64,000 bases of DNA. Source: Azorinus chamasolen. Lineage: Eukaryota; Mollusca; Bivalvia; Cardiida; Solecurtidae. This document shows positions 53,225 through 62,528 of this stretch, piece after piece. The stretch lies in the NCBI GenBank assembly GCA_963576725.1, contig OY755237.1, positions 67,376,972 to 67,440,971 on the forward strand, written 5' to 3'. The notes below the pieces were generated by a model. It saw only the letters and a list, made by a program, of their open reading frames with translations, did no database searches and was not told the origin of the DNA. The number at the start of each line of letters is the position of its first letter. The first letter of the stretch is position 1. Made by a program: the position numbers and the translations under genes.

Positions 53225-53345
53225 ATTCTAATTGGTTCAAGCTAGTTGTTAGGTTACGAAATGTACACATGTTGTGTCATTGGTTGTTATTTTGCTGCCT
53301 TAATATCATTGGTCGTTGATATTTCGGCGCTAAAATTAATATTCA
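53225..53345 (+). promoter_or_regulatory. Retroelement 5' promoter-like region with three CCAAT boxes
   Basis: Inverted CCAAT boxes (ATTGG) occur at 53231-53235, 53279-53283 and 53308-53312, followed by TTTCGGCGCTAAAA at 53323-53336, which resembles an E2F site. This lies about 310-430 bp before the gag-like ATG. The arrangement resembles NF-Y-driven cell-cycle promoters. Function is inferred. Confidence 0.35.
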
Positions 53346-53656
53346 TGACTTGATTTCTTCTTCTCATCATTCTGTATTTGTTTGACGACGAAGTTACATG
53401 TTGATTTTTGGTTTTGATTATCTTCATACAGATATCTATTCGACTTTGGTTGAATTTATTTTATGGATTAGGTTGTGAACTTTAGAAACGTTTTCATAGA
53501 AGCTGTTTAGGAGGCTGGAAGGGGTGCCGTTTCGTCGGAAACGAGTTTCTCGTTTAAACTCTTTTACTGACGTTTCATGATTATTTTGTGGTGAACTGTT
53601 TTATTTTATTTCTCCTTGACTGTATTATTTTGTGAATCAACTTTTAATTGTGCCTA

Positions 53657-55003
53657 ATGTCGGATAATGGGCAAGGGCAGGAGAATAAGAGGAAGTTGCC
53701 AGCAAGGAGTGGTAAGAAAGACTATAAGGCAATGCATGAGGGTGCAGTAGGTTTTGATAACCCTTTCGGAGCCACTGCGGCAGGAGAAGACAACTCTAAG
53801 AAGTTGGAGGGAACTTCCGGTAGTTCGGATGATGAAGGCTTGCGGAGGATGCGAGAGGAATTTGAGGCATTGGAGCAGGAGGAGGCGTTGTTGATGCAGC
53901 AAAGGTCAGAGGCAGACGAGCTGAGGCGGAAGATTTGTGAGAAGAAAGAGGTGGTGTCTCGGCTACGAGGTGAGACTAGTTTATTTCTTCAGGAGTGTGG
54001 AATAGACTCCAAAGGTAGCAAAGGAGCGAAGGCGTCAAAAGTGAGCGGGGATAAGTTGACTCTGGAAGATTTAAGAAAGGACTTTAAGTTAAGGAAGGAA
54101 GTTAAAGCAAAAATTTGTAAAATGGGGTTGAATTTATTGGATTCAGACAGTTCAGATGATGATTCTGATTCCAGTTCAGTTGCATCATTTAAGTCTAGAC
54201 GGTTGAAGAAGAAAGTTTCTTCAACTGATTGTAGTTCAGATAGGGGTCGGTTTGTCAGGTCTGGTGGTCGTAAAAAGAAATCTAAATCTAAGTACAGGAT
54301 ACTGTCAAGTACATCTTCCAGTTCTGTGTCTGATTCTGATTCGGACAATGAATCTGATTCGGATGCGAAAAGGAAGAAGAAAAAGTCAAAATCAAAAAAG
54401 AGCAAAAGAAAATCAGGTATTTTGTCTAAAGCCAGTGATCGGGTTAGGAATCGACAGAGTTATCCTCAGTCACATCTTCGGTTTGAATTTGTAAATGAGT
54501 CTGTTTCTTTTGATAAATTAGATATAAATTTATTTGTGGCTGGAGAACTTGAGATTATTTCTTCATCTTCTATCAAAAGCTCTGAAAAAAAGGCTAGGAT
54601 CCAGTTGTTGAAGAGGATTATGTATTTAAATTCCTCTTATAATTTTACTGTTATGAAGGCTTTGTATGCAGCGGTATTAAGGGAAATAGAGTTAGGTTTA
54701 TTGAAATGGGGGGACTCTTTTGGCTATGTTGAGACAGCTGTTCTTTCTGGGCATAGAGCTGAAAAAGTGTCTTTGTCAAAAAGTAAAGGTGTGAAAGTTA
54801 AACCTGAAAAGTTTGAGTCTGATAAAATTTGGTTTTGCAGTCAGTTCCAAAGGAACAAATGTTTCAATAAATCTCCTCACACAATGGTTGTCAAAGGAGT
54901 AATGAGATTGGCTCATCACATATGTGCTTCTTGTTGGATGAAAGATAGATTGAAGCTTGATCATCCAGAATGTTCAAGTTCTTGTCCTCATGCTAAGGAT
55001 TGA
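53657..55003 (+). CDS. Gag-like protein of the YR retroelement, 448 aa
   Basis: Start chosen at the first ATG (53657); the frame is open to a TTG at 53648 but has no earlier ATG. The protein is highly charged. It has an early acidic/coiled-coil segment rich in E, Q and R (about residues 55-110), then Ser/Asp-rich and Lys-rich runs (about 165-255) that look like nuclear-localisation material. A C-terminal Cys/His cluster (C.....C....H............HH.C..C.......H..C...C.H) suggests zinc-binding nucleic-acid recognition. It is presumed to package element RNA. It ends with a single TGA followed by C, after which the same frame continues into the reverse transcriptase. Confidence 0.75.
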   Translation: MSDNGQGQENKRKLPARSGKKDYKAMHEGAVGFDNPFGATAAGEDNSKKLEGTSGSSDDEGLRRMREEFEALEQEEALLMQQRSEADELRRKICEKKEVVSRLRGETSLFLQECGIDSKGSKGAKASKVSGDKLTLEDLRKDFKLRKEVKAKICKMGLNLLDSDSSDDDSDSSSVASFKSRRLKKKVSSTDCSSDRGRFVRSGGRKKKSKSKYRILSSTSSSSVSDSDSDNESDSDAKRKKKKSKSKKSKRKSGILSKASDRVRNRQSYPQSHLRFEFVNESVSFDKLDINLFVAGELEIISSSSIKSSEKKARIQLLKRIMYLNSSYNFTVMKALYAAVLREIELGLLKWGDSFGYVETAVLSGHRAEKVSLSKSKGVKVKPEKFESDKIWFCSQFQRNKCFNKSPHTMVVKGVMRLAHHICASCWMKDRLKLDHPECSSSCPHAKD

Positions 55004-56890
55004 CTCATTGATCGATTCTGTAATTTGCAAGCGCAAATTAGTCTACAAGAGCCTGTAGTTAATTCTTTTTATCCTCAATTCCTTGATAAAGTTGGTTTGA
55101 ATAAGGATGATCATTCATTTATTGACAGATGTATTTGTAAGCATTCCTTTAAGTGTAAAATTTGCTCAGTTACAAAGTGTAAAAATAACGGTGATATTAT
55201 TGATAAAGTTTTGATTCACCAAAAAGTGTGTCAGTCAGGTTGTTATAATTTTGAAGGTTGTAGAATACCAGTTAATGATTTTATAAATGTGGATTTTATG
55301 AAAAGAATGTTAGGTTCAGATTACAGGGATTTATTAGTGTGTGATCTTTTGAAATTTGGTTTTCCTATTGGTTATTCTGGGAAAGATGATCAATTTCAAG
55401 AAATAGAGACATGGAAATATAGGAATCATAAGGGAGCAGAAGAGTTTGTGGAAGAAATAAATATATATTTAGGGAAGGAGGCTTCTAGATCTTGTATTTT
55501 AGGTCCTTTTAAGAAGAATCCTTTTCATTCTCAGTTGAAAGTTTCTCCTTTGAATTCAGTGCCGAAGAAAGATACTACTGAGCGTAGAGTTATTTTAGAT
55601 TTGAGTATGCCTAAGGGTTCTGCCGTTAATGATTTTGTTGACAAAGATGTTTATTTAGGTGAGGATGTAAATTTAGTTTTTCCAAAGATTGATGATTTTA
55701 TACAATTGATAAAATCGAAGGGTAAGGGTTGTCTTTTGTTTAAAAAAGATCTTAGGAAAGCTTATAGACAGATTAGTATTTGCCCTGGTGATTATAATTT
55801 AGTTGCATTTTGTTGGAAGAAGCACATTTTTTGTGATACAGTTTTGAGTATGGGTTTACGGTCAGCAGCGGCTATTTGTCAAAGGGTTACTAATGCCATT
55901 GCTTATATTATGTTCAGAATTGGTGTTTTTATTCTGAATTATTTAGATGATTTAGCTGGAGCTGAAAGAAGGGAGTTGGCTGAATTTTCTTATAATTGTT
56001 TGGGAATAGTTTTGAAGAAATGTGGACTCAAAGAATCTGTAGATAAGGCATCTCCACCTTCTGAGATTATGACTTTTTTGGGTGTGTTGTTTAATACAAT
56101 TACAATGACTATGGAGGTTGTTCCAGAACGTTTGGAAGAGATAAAAACTTTAGTTCAGCTCTGGCTTTCCAAGACTGAGGCCACTTTAAAGGAGGTTCAA
56201 TCTCTTATAGGCAAATTAAATTTTGTGGCTGCCTGTGTCAGATCAGGGCGAGTTTTTATAAGTAGATTGTTCAACTGGTTGAAAGAATTGTATACTTATG
56301 CTTCTCATGTGTATATTGATATTCCAATGGAGGTCAAAAAAGACATTGAGTGGTGGAACAGATTTTTGTTTCTGTATAATGGAGTTTCTATTATGTGGTA
56401 TGATGATTGGTCATCCCCTGATGCAATTTTTTCTACAGATGCTTGTTTGACAGGATGTGGTGGTTTCTTTCAGGGCAGGTTTTTTCATGTACAGTTTCCT
56501 GATTTTGTTATTCAGAGACGTTTCTCTATTGCTATTCTTGAATTGTTGAGTATCACAATAGCTTTGAAGTTATGGTCTTCTGAGTTTACAGGTAAGAGAA
56601 TTAAGTTGTTTTGTGATAATCAGGCTGTGTGTCAGGTTTTAAATTCGGGTAGATCAAGATGTCTTTTTCTTCAGGAAGGTTTGAGGGAAGTTTGTTATTT
56701 AACTAGTCTTAATCAGTGTGAGATTAAGGCTGTGCATTTGACTAGTGCTGAGAATCGTATTTCAGATTGTTTGTCTAGGTGGTATTCAGATATTGAATGT
56801 AGGTCAGAGTTTTTTAATTTGACTGCTGATTGGGAGTTGTTTGAAGATGTAGTCAGAGATAGTGATTTTATTTTTGTAAATAATTGGTGA
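55004..56890 (+). CDS. Reverse transcriptase / RNase H of the YR retroelement
   Basis: The frame is continuous with the gag-like ORF, separated only by TGA at 55001-55003. There is no ATG before about residue 92 (counted from TTG 55025), so expression as a readthrough or spliced product is likely. Numbering from 55025: a Cys/His-rich N-terminus (36-79), RT motifs RRVILDLS (187-194) and FKKDLRKAYRQ (239-249, catalytic D242), and YLDD (306-309). RNase H follows with FSTDACLTGCGG (D472), E506, CDNQ (D531) and D581. All catalytic residues expected by eye are present. It ends TGA at 56890. The domain order matches DIRS/Ngaro polymerases. Confidence 0.88.
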   Translation, partial: LIDRFCNLQAQISLQEPVVNSFYPQFLDKVGLNKDDHSFIDRCICKHSFKCKICSVTKCKNNGDIIDKVLIHQKVCQSGCYNFEGCRIPVNDFINVDFMKRMLGSDYRDLLVCDLLKFGFPIGYSGKDDQFQEIETWKYRNHKGAEEFVEEINIYLGKEASRSCILGPFKKNPFHSQLKVSPLNSVPKKDTTERRVILDLSMPKGSAVNDFVDKDVYLGEDVNLVFPKIDDFIQLIKSKGKGCLLFKKDLRKAYRQISICPGDYNLVAFCWKKHIFCDTVLSMGLRSAAAICQRVTNAIAYIMFRIGVFILNYLDDLAGAERRELAEFSYNCLGIVLKKCGLKESVDKASPPSEIMTFLGVLFNTITMTMEVVPERLEEIKTLVQLWLSKTEATLKEVQSLIGKLNFVAACVRSGRVFISRLFNWLKELYTYASHVYIDIPMEVKKDIEWWNRFLFLYNGVSIMWYDDWSSPDAIFSTDACLTGCGGFFQGRFFHVQFPDFVIQRRFSIAILELLSITIALKLWSSEFTGKRIKLFCDNQAVCQVLNSGRSRCLFLQEGLREVCYLTSLNQCEIKAVHLTSAENRISDCLSRWYSDIECRSEFFNLTADWELFEDVVRDSDFIFVNNW

Positions 56891-57875
56891 TTCCCATTCT
56901 CTTTCAGATGAACAGTTGAGGTCCATTAAGTCTGAATTGAGGTCTTCGCATTTGTTAGCTTTAGCTGAAGGTTCTCGAAAAAATTTGAAGATTCAATGGG
57001 AATCTTTTCTATTATTTTGTGTGTACTTTGATTTTTGTTTTTTGCCTTGTTCTACCAAGACTTTGCAATTGTATGCTCAGTTTTTAAGTAGATCTTTTAA
57101 ATCTGTTTCTAGTATTCGTAATTATTTGAGTGGAATCCGTACGATACATAAGTTATTAGGATATTCTTTGGATGATATTAATCAATATCTCATTAATTTT
57201 TCTTTAAGAGGGATTACTAGAATTAAGGGGCACATGGTTAAGCAGGCAGAGCCAGTCACTCCCTTTTTATTATCTAAAATTTATGAAATTATGGATTGGC
57301 AGAATACTGAGAATTATGTGTATTGGTGTTTATTTTTGTTTGCCTTTTTCTTGCTTGCTCGTAAATCTAATTTAGTTCCTACTACTGTTAAGGATATAGA
57401 TAAACATAGATGTTTGTTCAGATCGGATGTTTCTGATTTTGATGAAAATTTAGTGGTGACTTTAAATTGGACCAAAACATTGCAGTTTGGCGAGCGGGTG
57501 TTACAAACACCGCTTTTGCATTTGCAGGGTTCTAAGTTATGTCCTGTTAAAGCGTATTTTAATATGATTAAAATGGTTAAGGTTAAGGCAGATGGTCCTT
57601 TGTTTTTATTGCCTAATGGTAGACCTGTTACATATTATCTTTTTCAAAAAAAGTTCAGAGAATTATTAGATATTCTTGGTTTAGATTCTTCATTATATTC
57701 TTCGCATTCGTTTCGAAGAGGATTTGCAACTCTTGCTTTCAGAAGTAATATTTCTGCTGATGAGATTCAGTTACTTGGAGATTGGCATTCTGATGCTTAT
57801 AAGAGATATATTTCCTTAGATTTATCTAATAAGTTGCAAATTGTCAGAAACATGTCGAGAAATTTTTATTTTTGA
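56881..57875 (+). CDS. Tyrosine recombinase of the YR retroelement, about 319+ aa
   Basis: A phage-integrase-type tyrosine recombinase inserts the circular cDNA of this element class. Numbering from TTG 56916, the catalytic set is R149 (LLARKSN), K187 (WTKT), H264-x-x-R267 (HSFR), W290/H291 (GDWH) and Y298 (YKRY). The N-terminal SAM-like core-binding part is residues 1-105. No in-frame ATG exists near the start: the ATG at 56908 is out of frame. A strong 3' splice-site-like tract, TTCCCATTCTCTTTCAG, ends at 56907 and would give an in-frame product. A +1 shift from the RT frame in 56880-56890 is an alternative. It ends TGA. Confidence 0.87.
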
Positions 57876-57912
57876 ATAGTTTTTAGATAGTTGTATTTTT
57901 GTATTGTTTCAG

Positions 57913-58013
57913 AGCAAGTCAAGAATGCTCCTCTGCGTAAGTGTACGATTGTGTCAGATTCGATGGCAAAGCATATTACTGGCATTTGGGATACCAAAGT
58001 TTTAGGTTTCTGA
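57913..58013 (+). pseudogene. SGNH-hydrolase-like N-terminal fragment
   Basis: The run translates to EQVKNAPLRKCTIVSDSMAK and continues HITGIWDTKVLGF before TGA. VSDSMAKHI resembles block I of SGNH/GDSL hydrolases (GDS serine motif with S for G). A pyrimidine tract ending TTGTTTCAG (57903-57912) immediately precedes it, mirroring the recombinase ORF. Only block I is present, and mariner-derived sequence resumes soon after, so the ORF is a truncated remnant. With so few residues the assignment is tentative. Confidence 0.4.
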
Positions 58014-58188
58014 TGTTAGGTATCAAAGGAAACTTTGTTTTGTCTCCTATCACTGAGTGACTTTCATTTTTACATACATTCAAAATGTTGAAAAATATAA
58101 GACTGTAAAATGGTAACAGATATTATGAAACACCCTGTAGATCTATAGTATTAGTTAAGAAAACAGAACAGACCCTTATCAGGCAGCT

Positions 58189-58642
58189 TTAACCCATTCC
58201 CTCATATTGACGCCTTTTGAAACCATTGTGATAAATAGCACATTTGCTCCTTAGGTGATAAAATAGCGCATTTGCTCCGTATGAGCAAATGCTCTATTAA
58301 AGGCATTTCGAAAGGAATGTTGACCCGTTAACCCCATGCTGTGTATTTTGGGACCCGACTGTCAGGTATCTGATACACAAATTGATAAGGCAGGCTACCA
58401 TCACAGAGGATCAATGTATAATTGCATAACTTTATCTCTTATGGCTATGGACCCTGACTGGACACTGCGGGAGCCCAGCTGGATACTGTGTATATAGGGG
58501 GGGTCACTTATATAAGGAGCTTTGAAATGCCTTTAATCACAATGGTTTCAAAACTACACAAATCTGACATTTTCTTTTCTCTTGCAAATGCTCCTTTTCG
58601 GTAGCTTCATATAAAGAGGATTGGTCTAGATGTAGCCTACAC
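58189..58642 (-). mobile_element. TM3 element containing a second TTAA element
   Basis: TTAACCCATTCCCTCATATT at the left, the palindrome (TTTGCTCCGTATGAGCAAAT) and, after the insert, AATCACAATGGTTTC...GCTCCTTTTCGGTAG. The right end is decayed. It is itself inserted at the tip of a TM2 hairpin (GACCCTTATCAGGCAGC-TTAA). Confidence 0.7.
58297..58536. mobile_element. TTAA element with AGGCATTTCGAAAGG ends
   Basis: TTAA 58297-58300 and 58533-58536 bracket 232 bp with inverted ends AGGCATTTCGAAAG and CTTTGAAATGCCT. The interior is unlike TM1-TM5 and has GGACCCGACTGTCAGG and GGACCCTGACTGGACACTG. Removing it gives CTCTA-TTAA-TCACAATGG, one base from the TM3 consensus. Confidence 0.75.
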
Positions 58643-58650
58643 TGTAAATG

Positions 58651-58910
58651 CGGGTGTTTTGAATCCAAACACTTCTGAAAACACATAGCTGTAACAGTTT
58701 GAAAACACGTGTTACGTGTTTTCAGCAAAAACACGTAAATAACAAAACACTAGTGTTTCGGGGGAAAACACGTTACAGTGTTTTGTTTGAAAACGGGTTA
58801 CACGTGTTTTGGCCCTGTAACACTTTGAAAACACAAATACGCGTTTTAAGTAATCATAGTGTTTTATTTCAAAACAGTACAGTTTTATTTTAAAACACAT
58901 TATCCGTGAC
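58651..58910. repeat. AAAACAC/GTGTTTT repeat cluster
   Basis: About a dozen AAAACAC or GTGTTTT words in both orientations, forming local palindromes such as GAAAACACGTGTTACGTGTT and AAAACACTAGTGTTTC. The spacing is irregular. Confidence 0.7.
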
Positions 58911-59394
58911 AGTTTGGAAGATCTGCATTAATAATGACCTTACTGCACTGCAAAAAGTGTAGACCTAGACTAATCGTCCAATCTCAAGATATGGAATCTC
59001 AGCAGGTTTGAGATGTTAGCAGTTATACAAAGCACAAACTAGTGTTGAATAGACTAAACGCAAAAATAGGAATGATATGGATCCACACTTTTGCAAAGCA
59101 TGAAGATAACGTTTCAGAGAATTACATCAAGTTTTATTCAGAAACTAGAAGGTCTTAGACCCATGTGGCAAAACATGTACAATATATATATGGCAGACAG
59201 TATAATTGAACAAATCAAACTCATACGTAATAATTGATAGTGGTAGCATAAAGGATGTGGCAAAATCCATTTACCCAACCAGAAGACTATATATATCGCG
59301 CTCAGCCTCAAATGCTTGCATTCATAATATTTGCATTCACATTTTAGACATTTTTTCATTTGATGTCTCATTTTGATAACTCACAGTTCTCCCA

Positions 59395-59720
59395 AATTTG
59401 GTCAACATTTGTTTCGAAACGAAACTAGAACTGTCACTGAAGGTGATGATACCCTAACTGAGGACTAAAGTCCAATCAGGAGCAGTAACTCTAAATTCTT
59501 TGGAGGATTTGCTAGAAAATTATGTCATTCACACATACACTTCATTACAAATGCAGTGAAATGCATATCTTAAATTTCATATAAATCCAAGAAGAATTTA
59601 AGAGGTAGTTTGCGTCATGTGTGCAATATTTTGTCCAAGGACGAACAGACCGACAGACAAACCAACAGATTGACTCCTATATACCCCCTCTCAAACTTTG
59701 TTTGCGGGGGTATGATTACA
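59395..59720. repeat. Probable dispersed repeat fragment
   Basis: The segment ends in GACGAACAGACCGACAGACA and CTCAAACTTTGTTTGCGGGG. Such GACAGACCGAC-rich tails resemble common dispersed repeats in molluscs, but only one copy is visible here, so this is inference. Confidence 0.35.
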
Positions 59721-59789
59721 AGAGTGACAATTGGATGAATGTAGATATTCTAAAATAGAATACAACTATATTTATCTATCAACGGACCA

Positions 59790-59990
59790 TTAATCCATTA
59801 CCTCATAGGCTATTTTTAGATACAACCTCTTTGAATAAATCTACCGAAAAGGAGCATTAACTCGAGAAAAGGAAAAAATTAGAATTTTGTAGTTTGAAAC
59901 CATTGTGATAAATATCTATTTATCACAATGGTTTCACAAAGTGACTTCTACAGAGTCGCCAAAAGTCGTCAATATGAGGGAATGGGTTAA
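59790..59990 (+). mobile_element. TM3 element with hairpin tip deleted
   Basis: TTAA 59790-59793 and 59987-59990. ACCATTGTGATAAATAT joins CTATTTATCACAATGG directly; the 30 bp GAGCATTTGC...GCAAATGCTC tip is missing, though the lower stem pairs perfectly. Confidence 0.85.
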
Positions 59991-60084
59991 CAGAAAGTTA
60001 AATACTGCCAAGTGCCAATATTAGCAGTAATATGGTATACACGTGACATCCGGCTAGACATATTAAATCATCACATGATCACTT

Positions 60085-60570
60085 ATAACTTACTACAGAA
60101 AACCCCATTAGGAGCTTTTTGCATTGCCTCCATTATTCCTGGCCAGAAACCAATCATTTGGAGTCTTATCTGGATCCAAATTGTATGAAGTATATCCAAT
60201 ATTTCAAAGATAATTAACTGTTCTCCCACATTAGTCAACCTTGTTTCGAAACGAAAATACAAGAGTGACAAGTAGTTGAATGCAGTTATTCAATTTACAT
60301 GTACTATTAATTTCATCTACACATCATCAAGACCATGAGAAAGTTAAACAGACTGCAAACAGTTGCAGTGATACTTTGTCTTATATACATTATACTCAAA
60401 TCCGGTTAGGCATTTTAAGATTCACCATTTCACCTAAATTACATTCAAGTTAACATATGTCGTGATCTTACATCATTAAACAGATCAATTTATTATTGGA
60501 TGAAAGCAAGACAGAAAGCTCTTTAAGGAGCTTTCCACATTGCTTCCATTCTGCAGTAAGCTACAAATTG
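60085..60570. other. Decayed DM remnants and unique DNA
   Basis: Two old DM palindrome remnants (60098-60130, CAGAAAACCCCATTAGGAGC; 60495-60560, GACAGAAAGCTCTTTAAGGA) lie in unique AT-rich sequence with no gene. Confidence 0.4.
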
Positions 60571-61096
60571 CTTTTGACTACATGTACTCATCCAAATTAA
60601 TACACTTAACAATACTTTCCAATTTCAAAACCTACCGAATATTCATGCAGAAAATTATTTCATTTTAACATGGAAGATGGAATATTTATGCAAACAATTA
60701 ACTATTAACTATTCTCAGTTGCAACATAAATTGTGTTCTTTTTAATTTAGAATACTTTACTATTAAGTGTTTAGAAGACGTATCGTACCCTCTCCTTTCT
60801 CACTTAAAACCATCCAATTAGACTGATCGTAACTCAAAATGTGATGTGTGCACGCTTTATTTTGCAACTGAGTATATTTGCTCAGCTATATCTATTTGAT
60901 TTTAACCATTCAAATACCAAGTAAATCTTGCAGGCTTATAGGTAATATGGAGGTAATTTCATTTCATCATCACTTGCTCAGATTCCAGAGCTTCTCTACT
61001 TTGTTCATGAACTGAACAAATGAGGCTGTCTTCTGGCACTGACACGGGTGTTTGATGATAGTTTGCTGGTAAAATCCAAGGAGCTGAGAGTATCAT
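60571..61096. other. Unique non-coding stretch
   Basis: AT-rich, with a TM1-like module near 60620-60680 (ACCTACCGAATATTCATGCA, AACATGGAAGATGGAA). It would be 3' of the tentative exon at 61097. Confidence 0.4.
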
Positions 61097-61304
61097 CTAG
61101 GATAATTCAAATCTATAATGCAATACCATCAAATCAGAAGAAAGAGCCCCTCCATGACTGATTTTGTGTCCGCCGGTATCATTGTTTTCACCTATTAGGT
61201 ATATGCTGTCAATCTCGTTTTCCTCAGTTAGTATGACAACTAGACTTGGTTGATCTAATGGCCTGGATGTCAATAATCCCTGACAAATGCGACTCCTGAA
61301 CCAC
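61097..61304 (-). CDS. Possible terminal exon of an unidentified gene
   Basis: On the minus strand an acceptor-like TTTCAG (CAG 61307-61305) opens into a 69-codon frame ending TAG at 61097, with no ATG of its own needed. The peptide includes PSLVVILTEENEIDSIYLIG and no domain I recognise. It lies downstream of another exon-like stretch at 62529-62754 in the same orientation. This may be a gene or a decayed gene fragment. Confidence 0.25.
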
Positions 61305-62528
61305 CTGAAACAAAAACTTAACCATTTATTTTGTTTCAATAGACACAAATGCCAAACTATATCAATAAAAATATAAATCTAAGCATTAACCAATTTTAGA
61401 TGAATGTAGAACCCAATATCCATCTGCATGAGTATTATAATTTGCTAGTTTTCAACTACACAGTGGATCAAAAGAAAATACTTTATTTTATAGAGTGAAA
61501 AGCAAAGGAAACTAGAATTTGTTTTAAAAAAAACAATGTAAGTCTCCCCAAATCCCCACCATCTTCACTTCAAGGCTCTTCACTTGTGAATTTGGGAAAT
61601 AATTCCTCAACATAGAATATAAGAAGTTAGACACATAAGAATTTCACTATGTCTTATACACTACATGGTTACCACAAACCTGAGAAACAAATTCCCTGAC
61701 ATTTCTCAGACAATTTCAAATTTCCTGACACATTACATTGAAACATTTGGTTTTTCTCTCATAATTTATTTAACATTTTAGGAAGTCTAAAATATATTGT
61801 CTTAAACTATTATGTTTTCAAAATTCCCTGACATTTGCCTATATTTTCAAATTTTCCTGACAGTTCTCGAAATTCCCTGACTGTAGACAAGTCCATGACC
61901 TTAAAAATCAATTTCTCTGACATGTGGCAACCATGTAATATATAATGAAGAAAATTTAGTTCCTAATTAAGGTAATAATGGCTGATATTGTATTCATACA
62001 TTCATGGGATGTACATATGGATGGACAGACACGAGCATGATTATATGCCTCTTGCCTTGCTGCCAAGTTGCTGGGGGCAAATGTACTATTTGTTTATTGG
62101 TGTTTAACATGACTTTTCAATGTTATGACAATGTTTTGTTAATTTCAAGTCAAGGTCTAGATAGATTTCTCTCATGCCCCTAATGGGACATTAACTAATA
62201 CACAGCAAAGAGAGGCCTTGCTAATGTTCATGTATTTTGATGGCACCTTTTAAACCCTCTTTGTAATGGAGGTCCCTTCCCCTAAAGTGTTTTTCAAGTT
62301 TCAAGTTTGTCTTGAAATATATAATATTATATCAGTAAAATTATGAAGTGTTTGACTGTTTGTTGCATACATACTGTGATCAGGTATTATAGAGCTTAAC
62401 CATATTAAATGCTATGTACAGTAAATAAATACAGGAGCCATCATACCCGTGTCTACTTTGTAAGCAAACGTATATCTACAGACTTTAGGGATAAAGAATG
62501 ACTCATGTATGATAATGAATATTCTCAC
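61305..62528. other. Non-coding stretch, possible intron
   Basis: Between the two tentative exons. It contains a local degenerate repetition of AATTCCCTGACA/TTTCCTGACA words (61690-61930) and otherwise unique AT-rich DNA. Confidence 0.35.

Larger units (their letters stand above)
53190..58015 (+). mobile_element. Tyrosine-recombinase (Ngaro/DIRS-type) retroelement
   Basis: In order the element has a promoter-like 5' region, a gag-like ORF, reverse transcriptase with RNase H, a tyrosine recombinase and a short SGNH-hydrolase-like fragment, all on plus. The absence of a methyltransferase domain after RNase H and a separate YR ORF favour Ngaro over DIRS-1. SGNH domains are known in some Ngaro elements. 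Expected split direct repeats were not found, so the 3' end is probably truncated near 58015. Boundaries are approximate: the left edge is where mariner 3' UTR sequence gives way (~53150-53210). The reading frames have no internal nonsense codon, suggesting a young insertion. Confidence 0.8.
52256..58137 (+). mobile_element. Tc1/mariner-type DNA transposon, split by a retroelement
   Basis: The terminal inverted repeats are CAGGGTGTTTCATAATATCT at 52256 and its complement ending at 58137. Both are flanked by TA (52254-52255 and 58138-58139), the target duplication of the IS630-Tc1-mariner superfamily. The left part holds a decayed transposase (52444-53110). A tyrosine-recombinase retroelement inserted just after it, pushing the ends 5.9 kb apart. 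The element itself landed inside a TM2 element: TM2-type sequence CATGACAGAAGCTGTATAAT lies on the left and continues as GATCTATAGTATTAG on the right. Confidence 0.85.

Noticed and set aside
53654..53902. Antisense frames across the gag-like ORF (also 53989-54405 minus)
   Set aside because: Shadows of the Ser/Asp/Lys-rich codons of the real plus-strand ORF.
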